Of a DNA stretch of 6,536 nt, positions 1 to 5,508 are shown one piece after another. The notes beneath the pieces are model-generated. The model was not told the DNA's origin and searched no databases. It saw only the letters and a program-made list of their open reading frames with translations. Source of the stretch: Oscillospiraceae bacterium (GTDB lineage: Bacteria; Bacillota; Clostridia; Oscillospirales; Ruminococcaceae); NCBI GenBank assembly GCA_014858325.1, contig RKCM01000124.1:1-6536 (forward strand), in the 5' to 3' direction. Within the stretch, counting starts at the first letter, position 1. Each line of letters opens with the position of its first letter. Made by a program: the position numbers and the translations under genes.

Positions 1-329
1 GCCATCGTCACCACGCCGTCCAGAACGGACAGCACCGGCGTACCCTGTGCACAGGCAAGGTCCACCCCTCGGTGAAAAGCTTCTTCCCCCGTGAGCGGAT
101 CCTTCCGCCAGCCGTAGCCGTCTGAGAGCCGCCACGCCGCCGTGCCCAGCGGGAAAACCGGGGCAGCATCAAACTCGCCGCTTTGCAGGGTGCACCACGC
201 CGGGGCGGCTTTCTCCGCTTTGGCCGCTCCTGCGCAAAGGGTTCGTCCGGCCAGCAGCAGCGCCAGACACAGCGTGCACGCCCCCAGCGCCATCCAGTTG
301 GACCCTGCTTTTCTTCTCCCCTGCTGCAT
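1..329 (-). CDS. M23-family (LytM-type) metallopeptidase, N-terminal part; runs off the window
   Basis: Partial gene: 109 complete codons are visible and the frame is still open at base 1. The first ~10 residues are basic (MQQGRRKAG), followed by a hydrophobic stretch at residues ~13-35 that reads as a signal peptide or N-terminal membrane anchor, so the product should act outside the membrane. From residue ~70 it matches the start of an M23/LytM domain: GYGWRKDPLTGEEAFHRGVD, then a GTPVLSVLDGVV strand pair. In this family the motif HxxxD supplies the first two zinc ligands, here His86 and Asp90; the later HxH ligand lies beyond the window. Family members cut peptide cross-links in peptidoglycan, or act as catalytically dead LytM factors, and the missing part is needed to tell which. 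The ATG at 327-329 was chosen because AGGAGGG sits 9 nt upstream. The gene follows ppk1 after ~105 nt on the same strand. The family call is firm; the precise role is unknown. Confidence 0.87.
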   Translation of the reverse strand, partial: MQQGRRKAGSNWMALGACTLCLALLLAGRTLCAGAAKAEKAAPAWCTLQSGEFDAAPVFPLGTAAWRLSDGYGWRKDPLTGEEAFHRGVDLACAQGTPVLSVLDGVVTM

Positions 330-434
330 CTCGTCCCGCCCTCCTGTTTTTGTTCAGAAGAGAATATGCGTCTTCTCCCCCGGCCAGAACGCAGAAACGC
401 CGCCAGCCCGGCGGCCAGCGGCGCAAATCTTTGC
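330..434 (-). other. ppk1 to M23 peptidase intergenic region, with weak hairpins
   Basis: This short gap follows the ppk1 stop. On the minus strand it carries GCCGCC-GGGCT-GGCGGC (399-415), a 6-bp GC stem followed only by GTTTCTGCG, so it is at best a poor intrinsic terminator. Further down is AGAAGA-N9-TCTTCT, a 6-bp AU-rich stem with no U-run. A TATTCT hexamer lies upstream of the ribosome binding site, but 17 nt before it is only TTCTGG, a poor -35 match. No convincing promoter is visible, so the peptidase could be co-transcribed with ppk1 or have its own weak promoter. Confidence 0.45.
339..345 (-). promoter_or_regulatory. Ribosome binding site of the M23 peptidase gene
   Basis: The minus strand reads AGGAGGG, followed by 9 nt and then ATG at 329-327. 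This near-perfect Shine-Dalgarno sequence fixes the start of the edge-truncated peptidase gene and places the signal-peptide-like segment directly after the start. Confidence 0.8.
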
Positions 435-2723
435 TTAGTATCGGAAGAACTCTGCCAGCCGTGCCAGCAGGCCCTTCTTTTTCTCCGGCGTCGTCACAAC
501 GATGGGCATCACGGGCTCGGGCCGGGCGGGCTGCGGCACAGCCTTGGGCCGTTCCGCCGGGGCTGCCTCCACGGCTTTGGGGGCCTGTGCGGAAACGTTC
601 GGCGCGATCGGCACTGCTGCGGGGGCTTCCGGCTGCACGGGTACAGCCGACTCCGGCCGGGCCCAGTCGTCCTTCAGCAGCTCGTACAGGTCCATCTGCC
701 CGTTGACGAGGGGCTCGCCGGGGGCAGGCTTGACCCTCTGGTAGCTGCCGTCGGCACGCATTTCCCGGGCATTGACGTTATCGTGGAGCTGCAATTGCAG
801 GATGTCGTCGATTTTTTTCATCAGCACCGGGTCTTCGATCCGCACGCCCACCTCCACACGGCACTCGGTGTTGCGGGTGAGGAAATCGCCGGAGGCGATG
901 TAGGTGCGGGTGTGCTGTCCATCATAAAAGCTGTAAATGCGGCCATGCTCCAGGTAGCGGCCCACAAGGCTGCGGATGTGCAGGTTCTCGGTCTTGCCCG
1001 GCACCTCAGCCCGGACGCAGCAGATGCCGCGCACGATCATGTCGATGCGCACACCCGCGCAGCTGGCCTCCTGCAGCTTGAGGATGATATCCCGGTCCGA
1101 GATGGAGTTGTTCTTCAAGATCATCGAAGCCGGGCGGCCCAGCCGGGCAGCCGCAATGACGTGATCCATCTCCTCCAGCAGCACGCTCTTGAAGCGCAGA
1201 GGGGCCACCAGCATCTGATCGCTCTCCTCGGTCAGCTTCTGCACGGCGAGGTTCTGGAAGACATTGGAGGCTTCCTCCCCGATGCCGGGATCGGCCGTGA
1301 GGAAAGAATAATCGGTGTAGAGCTCACTGGTCTTCTCGTTGTAGTTGCCGGTGCCGATCTGGGTGATGTAGCGGTAGCCGTCAGCACTCTTTTTGGTGAT
1401 AAGGGTAAGCTTGGAGTGCACCTTGTAATCATCAAAACCGTAGATGACAGTGCAGCCCGCCTCCTCCAATTGCTTCGACCAATCGATGTTGTTCTGCTCG
1501 TCAAAGCGGGCGCGCAGCTCCACAAGGGCCACCACTTCCTTGCCGTTTTCGGCGGCTTCCATCAGCGCCTGCACGATCTGGGATTCCCGCGCCATGCGGT
1601 AGAGCGTCATTTTGATGGAGATGACGTCCGGGTCGTGGGCGGCATTCTTGAGCATGGCGATAAAGGGCCGGATGGACTGATACGGGTAGCTGAGCAGGAC
1701 GTCGTGCCGTTCCACCTCGGCGGCAAGGTCGTAACCCGGGGGCGGCAGCATGGGCCGCGCCGCCGGATAGAAGAGCTCTGCGTGGCCATCGGCCTCCATT
1801 TTGCTCGTCAGCTTATAGAAAAAGCTCAGGTCGAGGGGGCTTTCCTGTACGAATACCCGCTTATGGCTGAGTTCCAGCTTCCCGCAGAGCAGACGCACCA
1901 CATTCTGCGGGGCAGTGGGCGTCACCTGCAGGCGGACGGCGGCCAGCTTGCGGCGGCGCTTGAGCAGGTCGGCCATGATCTCGCGGTAGTCGATGTCGTG
2001 GTCCATCCTCCCTTCCTTCACGTCGATGTCGGCGTTGCGGGTGACTCGGAAGATGCACTTTTCCTGAACGGCTTCTTTGCCGAAAATGAGCGATGCATAG
2101 TGGAGCACCAGCTCCTCCACCAATGCAAACTGCGTCCGGCCGTCTTTTTTGACAAGATGCAGCCGCTCCATCTGGCTGGAGATGGGCACGATGCCGAGGC
2201 TCTGGGCTTCCGAGTGCTTTTCCTTGAGCAGGACGCCCAGGTAGATCTCCTTGTTGCGCAAAAACGGGAACGGATGGCGGTTGTCCACCACCTGCGGGCT
2301 CAGGATGGGGAACAGCTCGTTCTGGAAATATTTTTTCCAGAAATGCTCCTCCTCTTTGCCGAGCTTATCGAAATCCACTTTCTCGTAGCCGTGGATTTTG
2401 AGGTTTTCCAGCGCCTTGGCGTAGTATTTATCGCAATCCACCTGCAGCTGGGCCGTTTTGGGCATGATGGCGGAAAGCTGCTCCGCTGCCGTCATGTTGG
2501 TCTTGTTTTCCGGCTTTTCCTTTTTGCCCCGCATCAGGTTGGCGCGCTCCTGCAGCGAACCCACCCGCACCATGAAGAACTCGTCCAGATTGGAGCCGTA
2601 GATGGCCAAAAATTTGACCTGCTCGCCCAGAGGGACATTTTTGTCCTTGCCCAGCACAAGCACGCGGCGGTTGAAATCCAGCCAGCTCAGTTCGCGATTG
2701 ATAAAGATGCTCTCCTCGTTCAT
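435..2723 (-). CDS. ppk1: Polyphosphate kinase Ppk1
   Basis: Encodes 762 residues. Ppk1 reversibly transfers the gamma-phosphate of ATP onto growing inorganic polyphosphate through a phosphohistidine intermediate. The N-terminal domain begins with the hallmark FINRELSWLDFN, followed by YGSNLDEFFMVRVG (residues ~42-55). The middle has SIKMTLYRMARESQI (~369-383) and the RARFDEQNNIDW block (~404-415). His436 in DDYKVHSKL matches the autophosphorylated His of E. coli Ppk1 (His435). His593 in GRYLEHGRIYSF matches the second conserved His (His592), and SGDFLTRNTECRVEV is the usual C-terminal-domain signature. The catalytic core ends near residue 687, about the full length of E. coli Ppk1 (688). About 75 extra residues follow: a Pro/Ala-rich linker, then a basic, possibly amphipathic end (EKKKGLLARLAEFFRY). 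The start is preceded by AAGGGG with 7 nt spacing, a modest ribosome binding site. The gene lies 35 nt after the comEA-like stop, so the two are probably co-transcribed. It appears intact, with all key catalytic residues present. Confidence 0.96.
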   Translation of the reverse strand: MNEESIFINRELSWLDFNRRVLVLGKDKNVPLGEQVKFLAIYGSNLDEFFMVRVGSLQERANLMRGKKEKPENKTNMTAAEQLSAIMPKTAQLQVDCDKYYAKALENLKIHGYEKVDFDKLGKEEEHFWKKYFQNELFPILSPQVVDNRHPFPFLRNKEIYLGVLLKEKHSEAQSLGIVPISSQMERLHLVKKDGRTQFALVEELVLHYASLIFGKEAVQEKCIFRVTRNADIDVKEGRMDHDIDYREIMADLLKRRRKLAAVRLQVTPTAPQNVVRLLCGKLELSHKRVFVQESPLDLSFFYKLTSKMEADGHAELFYPAARPMLPPPGYDLAAEVERHDVLLSYPYQSIRPFIAMLKNAAHDPDVISIKMTLYRMARESQIVQALMEAAENGKEVVALVELRARFDEQNNIDWSKQLEEAGCTVIYGFDDYKVHSKLTLITKKSADGYRYITQIGTGNYNEKTSELYTDYSFLTADPGIGEEASNVFQNLAVQKLTEESDQMLVAPLRFKSVLLEEMDHVIAAARLGRPASMILKNNSISDRDIILKLQEASCAGVRIDMIVRGICCVRAEVPGKTENLHIRSLVGRYLEHGRIYSFYDGQHTRTYIASGDFLTRNTECRVEVGVRIEDPVLMKKIDDILQLQLHDNVNAREMRADGSYQRVKPAPGEPLVNGQMDLYELLKDDWARPESAVPVQPEAPAAVPIAPNVSAQAPKAVEAAPAERPKAVPQPARPEPVMPIVVTTPEKKKGLLARLAEFFRY

Positions 2724-2758
2724 ATCGTTTCCCCTTTTCCATCATGCGGCGCACCGCG

Positions 2759-3118
2759 TCAGCTTACGTACGCCAGACCTTCTGCCTGCCACTGCGCCAC
2801 CGCTTCCGCCGGGATCCCCGGCACCTGTGCGGCGTCCTCCACCCGGCCAAACGGGCCGTGCTCCAGCCGATAAGCGATCAGCGCTTTGGCCCGCTGTTCC
2901 CCCACGCCCGGCAGTGTCTGGAGCGCGGCAGGCCCGGCGGTGTTCAGATCGACCCGGGCCGCATCCATCAGCGGCTTTTCGGTCTGCACAAGGCCGGAAG
3001 ACGCCGGAGCGGCAAGCGGGGCCGAGCACCACACGGCCAGCCCGATGCTGACAAGGGCGGCAGCCGCCGCCAGCGCCAGAAAGAGCTTTTCCCGGCGGGA
3101 CAAAGCAGTTGTTTTCAT
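2759..3118 (-). CDS. ComEA-type helix-hairpin-helix protein, membrane-anchored, short form
   Basis: Encodes 119 residues. The N-terminus is positively charged (MKTTALSRREK), followed by one hydrophobic segment (residues ~12-31) that should anchor the protein with its C-terminus outside. After a ~24-residue linker comes a tandem helix-hairpin-helix module (residues ~56-113). It starts with VDLNTAGPAALQTLPGVG, continues with RAKALIAYR and GPFGRVEDAAQVPGI, and is the classic ComEA C-terminal pattern. ComEA binds incoming double-stranded DNA non-specifically during natural transformation. This copy lacks the SLBB domain of the B. subtilis protein and has only a short linker, so it may be a minimal DNA receptor or another membrane-tethered DNA-binding protein. 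No comEC or other competence gene is in view. The ATG at 3118 was chosen because GGGAGG lies 11 nt upstream; the in-frame ATG at 3157 falls inside the terminator stem-loop. ppk1 starts 35 nt downstream. Confidence 0.85.
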   Translation of the reverse strand: MKTTALSRREKLFLALAAAAALVSIGLAVWCSAPLAAPASSGLVQTEKPLMDAARVDLNTAGPAALQTLPGVGEQRAKALIAYRLEHGPFGRVEDAAQVPGIPAEAVAQWQAEGLAYVS

Positions 3119-3129
3119 TGTAGTATAAA

Positions 3130-3135
3130 CCTCCC
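3130..3135 (-). promoter_or_regulatory. Ribosome binding site of the comEA-like gene, touching the upstream terminator
   Basis: The minus strand reads GGGAGG, then 11 nt (TTTATACTACA) to the ATG at 3118-3116. Only one base (C at 3136) separates it from the five-T run of the preceding terminator. It decides the start in favour of MKTTALSRREK over an upstream ATG inside the terminator. Confidence 0.7.
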
Positions 3136-3136
3136 G

Positions 3137-3175
3137 AAAAAGAAAGCCCTCTGCCAAAAATTTGCAGAGGACTTT
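3137..3175 (-). terminator. Rho-independent terminator after the HAD gene
   Basis: In minus-strand orientation, AAAGTCCTCTGC (3175-3164) pairs with GCAGAGGGCTTT (3154-3143). This gives 12 pairs including one T-G wobble, around the 9-nt loop AAATTTTTG, followed by C and five Ts (3141-3137). It begins 9 nt after the HAD stop codon and is a textbook intrinsic terminator for the lspA-rluD-HAD unit. Confidence 0.9.
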
Positions 3176-3184
3176 ACAAGTTTT

Positions 3185-4018
3185 TTACGCCGAGGCTTCC
3201 GCACGGCGCACCAGGCCATACAGATACTCTGCCGCCGCGCCGCTGTCGTGGTCGGTCAGGGTAGTCTGGCTGGCGGCAAGGCGCAGCTCTGCCGCCGCGT
3301 CGGCGGGCACCACGCTGCAGCCCGCCAGCTTCATCAGATCGAGCATCTGGGCACAGTTGGCCACCACGGTCAGCTCCCCGGCCGAAACGCCGACGGGCGG
3401 GCAGACCGCGTTGAACATGGCCGTGCCCGAGACGGCCCCGGGCGTCAGCACAAGGGTATCCGGGGCGGTGCGGGCGGCCAGGACCGTATTGCCCGCCTCC
3501 CCCAGCGCCTGATCGAGCAAAGGCAGCAGGGGCATCTGCTTTTTGTCCTGATAGAGCAAAATGCGCAGCACATCCTCCCCCCGCACATCGGCGGCATTGC
3601 TGAGGACGAAGGGCGTCCACTCCTCCCGGAGATGGGCTTCCAGCGCCTCGCTCATCCGCAGCACGCGGGTGGTGCCGTCGGTCATCTGCAAAGCGATGCC
3701 AAGGCCCACGGCAGAGGGCAGCTTCTGGAGGACGGTCTCTTCCCGTCCGGCAAAGCTGCACAGGGCCTGCGCGGTGCCGGTGGAAAACTGATAGGCCAGC
3801 GTGCCGCCGCAGACGAGAGCCGGAGCAGCCAGCCGCACGCTGCCCAGCAGGGTGCGCACTGCCCGGGGCGAGCGCTGGGAAAAGACGGTGAGCCGCCCGC
3901 CCCGGCTGGCAAACAGCTGCATTACATCCCGCAGCACCTGGGGCAGACTGCCATTGGCATCCAGCAGCAGGTGGTCCAGATCGCAGAGCACGAGGGTATC
4001 CTTGAGGTCGTTATTCAT
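3185..4018 (-). CDS. Cof-like HAD-superfamily protein with degenerate catalytic motifs (probable pseudo-phosphatase)
   Basis: Encodes 277 residues with the layout of a Cof-type (class IIB cap) HAD phosphatase: a Rossmann core at both ends and a cap of about residues 80-185. Motif I is recognisable as VLCDLDHLLLD: Asp13 and Asp15 are kept, but the usual DxDGT is DLDHL. Motif II reads TVFSQRS, with Ser47 where TGR normally starts. The motif III Lys (usually VSKGxAL) appears to be Ser197 in AVSGTAMF. Motif IV, normally GDxxND, is ANCAQM at residues 220-225, so both Mg-binding acidic residues are gone; the following LDLMKLAG still aligns well with the family. The fold is therefore probably intact while phosphatase activity is doubtful. 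This alignment was made by eye. The ATG at 4018 has AGGAGGGG just upstream and overlaps the rluD stop by 8 nt, implying translational coupling. A longer in-frame start at 4111 lies inside rluD and gives unrelated N-terminal sequence. No frameshift is visible. Confidence 0.82.
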   Translation of the reverse strand: MNNDLKDTLVLCDLDHLLLDANGSLPQVLRDVMQLFASRGGRLTVFSQRSPRAVRTLLGSVRLAAPALVCGGTLAYQFSTGTAQALCSFAGREETVLQKLPSAVGLGIALQMTDGTTRVLRMSEALEAHLREEWTPFVLSNAADVRGEDVLRILLYQDKKQMPLLPLLDQALGEAGNTVLAARTAPDTLVLTPGAVSGTAMFNAVCPPVGVSAGELTVVANCAQMLDLMKLAGCSVVPADAAAELRLAASQTTLTDHDSGAAAEYLYGLVRRAEASA

Positions 4019-4946
4019 GCTTTCCCCTCCTAAGTGTCGCCATAAAATGGGTGAAATACTCCGGCAGCTCGGTGTCGAACCGCATCCACTCCCCGGTAAT
4101 GGGGTGGACAAAGCCCAGCGTTTTGGCGTGCAGGCACTGGCCGTGGAGGCTGGTGATGCAGTTGTGGGGGCCGTACACGGGGTCGCCCGCCACAGGGTGA
4201 TGGATGGACGCCATGTGGACGCGGATCTGGTGCGTCCGGCCCGTCTTCAGGCGGCATTCCAGCAGGGTAAACTCGCCAAAGCGCTCCAGCACCCGGTAGC
4301 CGGTGTAGGCATACTTGGTGTGAGGCTCGCTGGCCGGGTAGACCGCCATTTTCTTGCGGTCGGTCTTGCTGCGGCCCAGGTTGGACTCCACAAAACCCTC
4401 ATCCTGTGCAAAGCCGCCGTAGACGATGGTATGATAGGCCCGCTCCACACTGTGGACTGCCATCTGCTGGGACAGGCCGATGTGGGTGGCATCGTCCTTG
4501 GCTACCACCAGCAGGCCGCTGGTGTCCTTATCGATGCGGTGGACGATGCCGGGGCGGATCTCGCCGCCAATGCCGGAAAGGCTGCCCTTGCAGTGCCACA
4601 GCAGCGCATTGACGAGAGTGCCGTCCGGGTTGCCGGGGGCCGGGTGGACCACCATCCCCTTGGGCTTGTTCACCACCAGAAGATGGGCGTCCTCATACAC
4701 GATGTTGAGCGGGATCTCCTGCGGCACGGCCTCGATGGGCTTTGCGTCGGGGATCTCCAGCAGCACTGTATCCCCTGCCTTGAGCTTGAGGCTCTTGGCG
4801 GGCTGTTTGCCGTTGCACAAGACATGGCCGTCTGCCACAAGGTTTTGCAGTGCACTGCGGGAGAGCCCGGTGTCCTCGCCGCTCAAAAAGCGGTCGATGC
4901 GCTGGCCCGCCGCCTCAGTCTCCACGATGAATTCACGCTGTTCCAT
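4011..4946 (-). CDS. rluD: RluA/RluD-family 23S rRNA pseudouridine synthase
   Basis: Encodes 311 residues. An N-terminal S4-type RNA-binding domain (about residues 13-60, GQRIDRFLS through LKAGDTV) precedes the pseudouridine synthase domain. The catalytic motif is RPGIVHRIDKDTSGLLVVAK, in which Asp139 (the D of HRID) is the nucleophile; E. coli RluD also uses Asp139. Downstream family motifs are present: ERAYHTIVYG, the basic GRSKTDRKKMAVYP, and RLKTGRTHQIRVHMASIHHPVAGDPVYG. RluD isomerises uridines in helix 69 of 23S rRNA (1911, 1915, 1917 in E. coli). The exact target of this homologue is inferred, and it corresponds in position to B. subtilis ylyB next to lspA. The ATG lies 3 nt after the lspA stop, and its ribosome binding site (GAGGAG) lies in the last codons of lspA, so the pair is translationally linked. 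It overlaps the HAD start by 8 nt. The gene appears complete and active. Confidence 0.93.
   Translation of the reverse strand: MEQREFIVETEAAGQRIDRFLSGEDTGLSRSALQNLVADGHVLCNGKQPAKSLKLKAGDTVLLEIPDAKPIEAVPQEIPLNIVYEDAHLLVVNKPKGMVVHPAPGNPDGTLVNALLWHCKGSLSGIGGEIRPGIVHRIDKDTSGLLVVAKDDATHIGLSQQMAVHSVERAYHTIVYGGFAQDEGFVESNLGRSKTDRKKMAVYPASEPHTKYAYTGYRVLERFGEFTLLECRLKTGRTHQIRVHMASIHHPVAGDPVYGPHNCITSLHGQCLHAKTLGFVHPITGEWMRFDTELPEYFTHFMATLRRGKHE
4026..4031 (-). promoter_or_regulatory. Ribosome binding site of the HAD gene, inside the rluD 3' end
   Basis: The minus strand reads AGGAGG followed by GGAAAGC (7 nt) and ATG at 4018-4016. It lies within the last codons of rluD and selects the 277-residue HAD start over the 308-residue reading. 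Confidence 0.8.
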
Positions 4947-4949
4947 GGT

Positions 4950-5414
4950 TTACTTCTCCTCGTGGGTCTCTTCCAGCAGAATGACCAGCACCCAGAGGGC
5001 CACGCCCACGCAGACACAGATGTCTGCAAAATTGAAGACCGCAAACCGCATGAACAGCAGGTTGATGTAGTCCACCACCTCGCCGTTCAGCACCCGGTCG
5101 ATGAGGTTGCCGATGCCGCCGCCCAGCACGAGGATGAGCGCTGCCTGCTGCAGCTTCCTGCCGCGGCTGCGGAAAAACAGCCAGTAGGCCACCAGAAGCA
5201 GCGCCGCGCCGGTAGCCGCGATGAGGAAGAGCTGCTTGCCGCTGAGCAGGCTGAACGCCATGCCCGGGTTGAGCACAAAGCGCAGCTCCACCACATGGGG
5301 GATGAGCGGCATGGCCCCCACAGGCTCCAACACCTGCACGGCCCACAGCTTGATGAGCTGATCGGCACCCACCAGCACGGCCACGCAGACCAGATTGAAA
5401 ATGACAAATGCCAT
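4950..5414 (-). CDS. lspA: Prolipoprotein signal peptidase LspA (signal peptidase II)
   Basis: Encodes 154 residues, the usual length for the family. LspA is an inner-membrane aspartyl protease that removes signal peptides from diacylglyceryl-modified prolipoproteins just before the lipidated Cys. Four hydrophobic segments are visible (about residues 3-17, 60-81, 90-105 and 127-147). Conserved motifs are ADQLIKLW (17-24), the substrate-site loop LNPGMAFSLL (fits NxGxAF), GGGIGNLIDRV with catalytic Asp106, VVDYI (113-117), and FNFADICV with catalytic Asp131. The 25-residue spacing of the two aspartates is within the range of family members. The start at 5414 is supported by AGGAG (5426-5422) 7 nt upstream. 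A strong hairpin terminator lies just upstream of that site. The stop is 3 nt before rluD, so lspA-rluD-HAD form one tight unit. Confidence 0.95.
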   Translation of the reverse strand: MAFVIFNLVCVAVLVGADQLIKLWAVQVLEPVGAMPLIPHVVELRFVLNPGMAFSLLSGKQLFLIAATGAALLLVAYWLFFRSRGRKLQQAALILVLGGGIGNLIDRVLNGEVVDYINLLFMRFAVFNFADICVCVGVALWVLVILLEETHEEK

Positions 5415-5436
5415 GATACATCTCCTGAATGATTTG

Positions 5437-5477
5437 AAAAGAGCGGCGCTCCCTTACGAGCCGGGAGCGCCGCCCTC
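5437..5477 (-). terminator. Intrinsic terminator hairpin between ileS and lspA
   Basis: On the minus strand, GCGGCGCTCCC (5473-5463) pairs perfectly with GGGAGCGCCGC (5453-5443) around the 9-nt loop GGCTCGTAA. Four more pairs (two G-T wobbles) extend the stem outward to 5477 and 5439. The downstream side reads TCTTTTC, a short U-run. The stem is very stable and sits 31 nt after the ileS stop, so it should end many ileS transcripts. Only ~10 nt separate it from the lspA ribosome binding site, so it may also act as a partial attenuator or as an mRNA-processing or stabilising hairpin. Confidence 0.85.
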
Positions 5478-5508
5478 AAATCCAATTGAATTTACGAGTC
5501 CGCGAAGC

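Noticed and set aside
399..415. GC-rich hairpin after ppk1 as a genuine terminator
   Set aside because: The stem is only 6 bp and is followed by GTTTCTGCG with no real U-run, so it was left as a weak hairpin in the intergenic entry.
169..426. An 85-codon minus-strand frame (MRRWPPGWRRF...) between ppk1 and the peptidase
   Set aside because: It overlaps the M23 peptidase start in another frame, lacks a family match, and competes with a gene that has a strong ribosome binding site and clear LytM motifs.
183..2873. An 896-codon open frame on the plus strand, antisense to all of ppk1
   Set aside because: It mirrors a clearly real ppk1 gene in a GC-rich genome, where stop codons on the antisense strand are rare. 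Its translation is low-complexity His/Leu/Gly/Val-rich with no recognisable domain and no good ribosome binding site.
3122..3127. TATACT on the minus strand as a -10 box for the comEA-like gene
   Set aside because: It lies between the ribosome binding site and the start codon, so transcription would begin at the ATG and leave the strong Shine-Dalgarno unused. No -35-like hexamer is found 15-18 nt upstream.
3174..3179. TTGTAA on the minus strand as a -35 box before the comEA-like gene
   Set aside because: Seventeen bases downstream is TGGCAG, not a -10 match. The hexamer is part of the sequence leading into the terminator stem.
2744..4033. A 429-codon plus-strand open frame over the comEA-like and HAD genes
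   Set aside because: It crosses the strong intergenic terminator and two real genes, and its Arg/Gln/Gly/His-rich translation is typical of antisense shadows.
3801..5432. A 543-codon plus-strand open frame across the HAD gene, rluD and lspA
   Set aside because: It is antisense to three genes with clear family motifs and runs across their boundaries, and its product (His/Gln/Ala/Val-rich) resembles no protein family. It is a shadow of GC-rich codon use.
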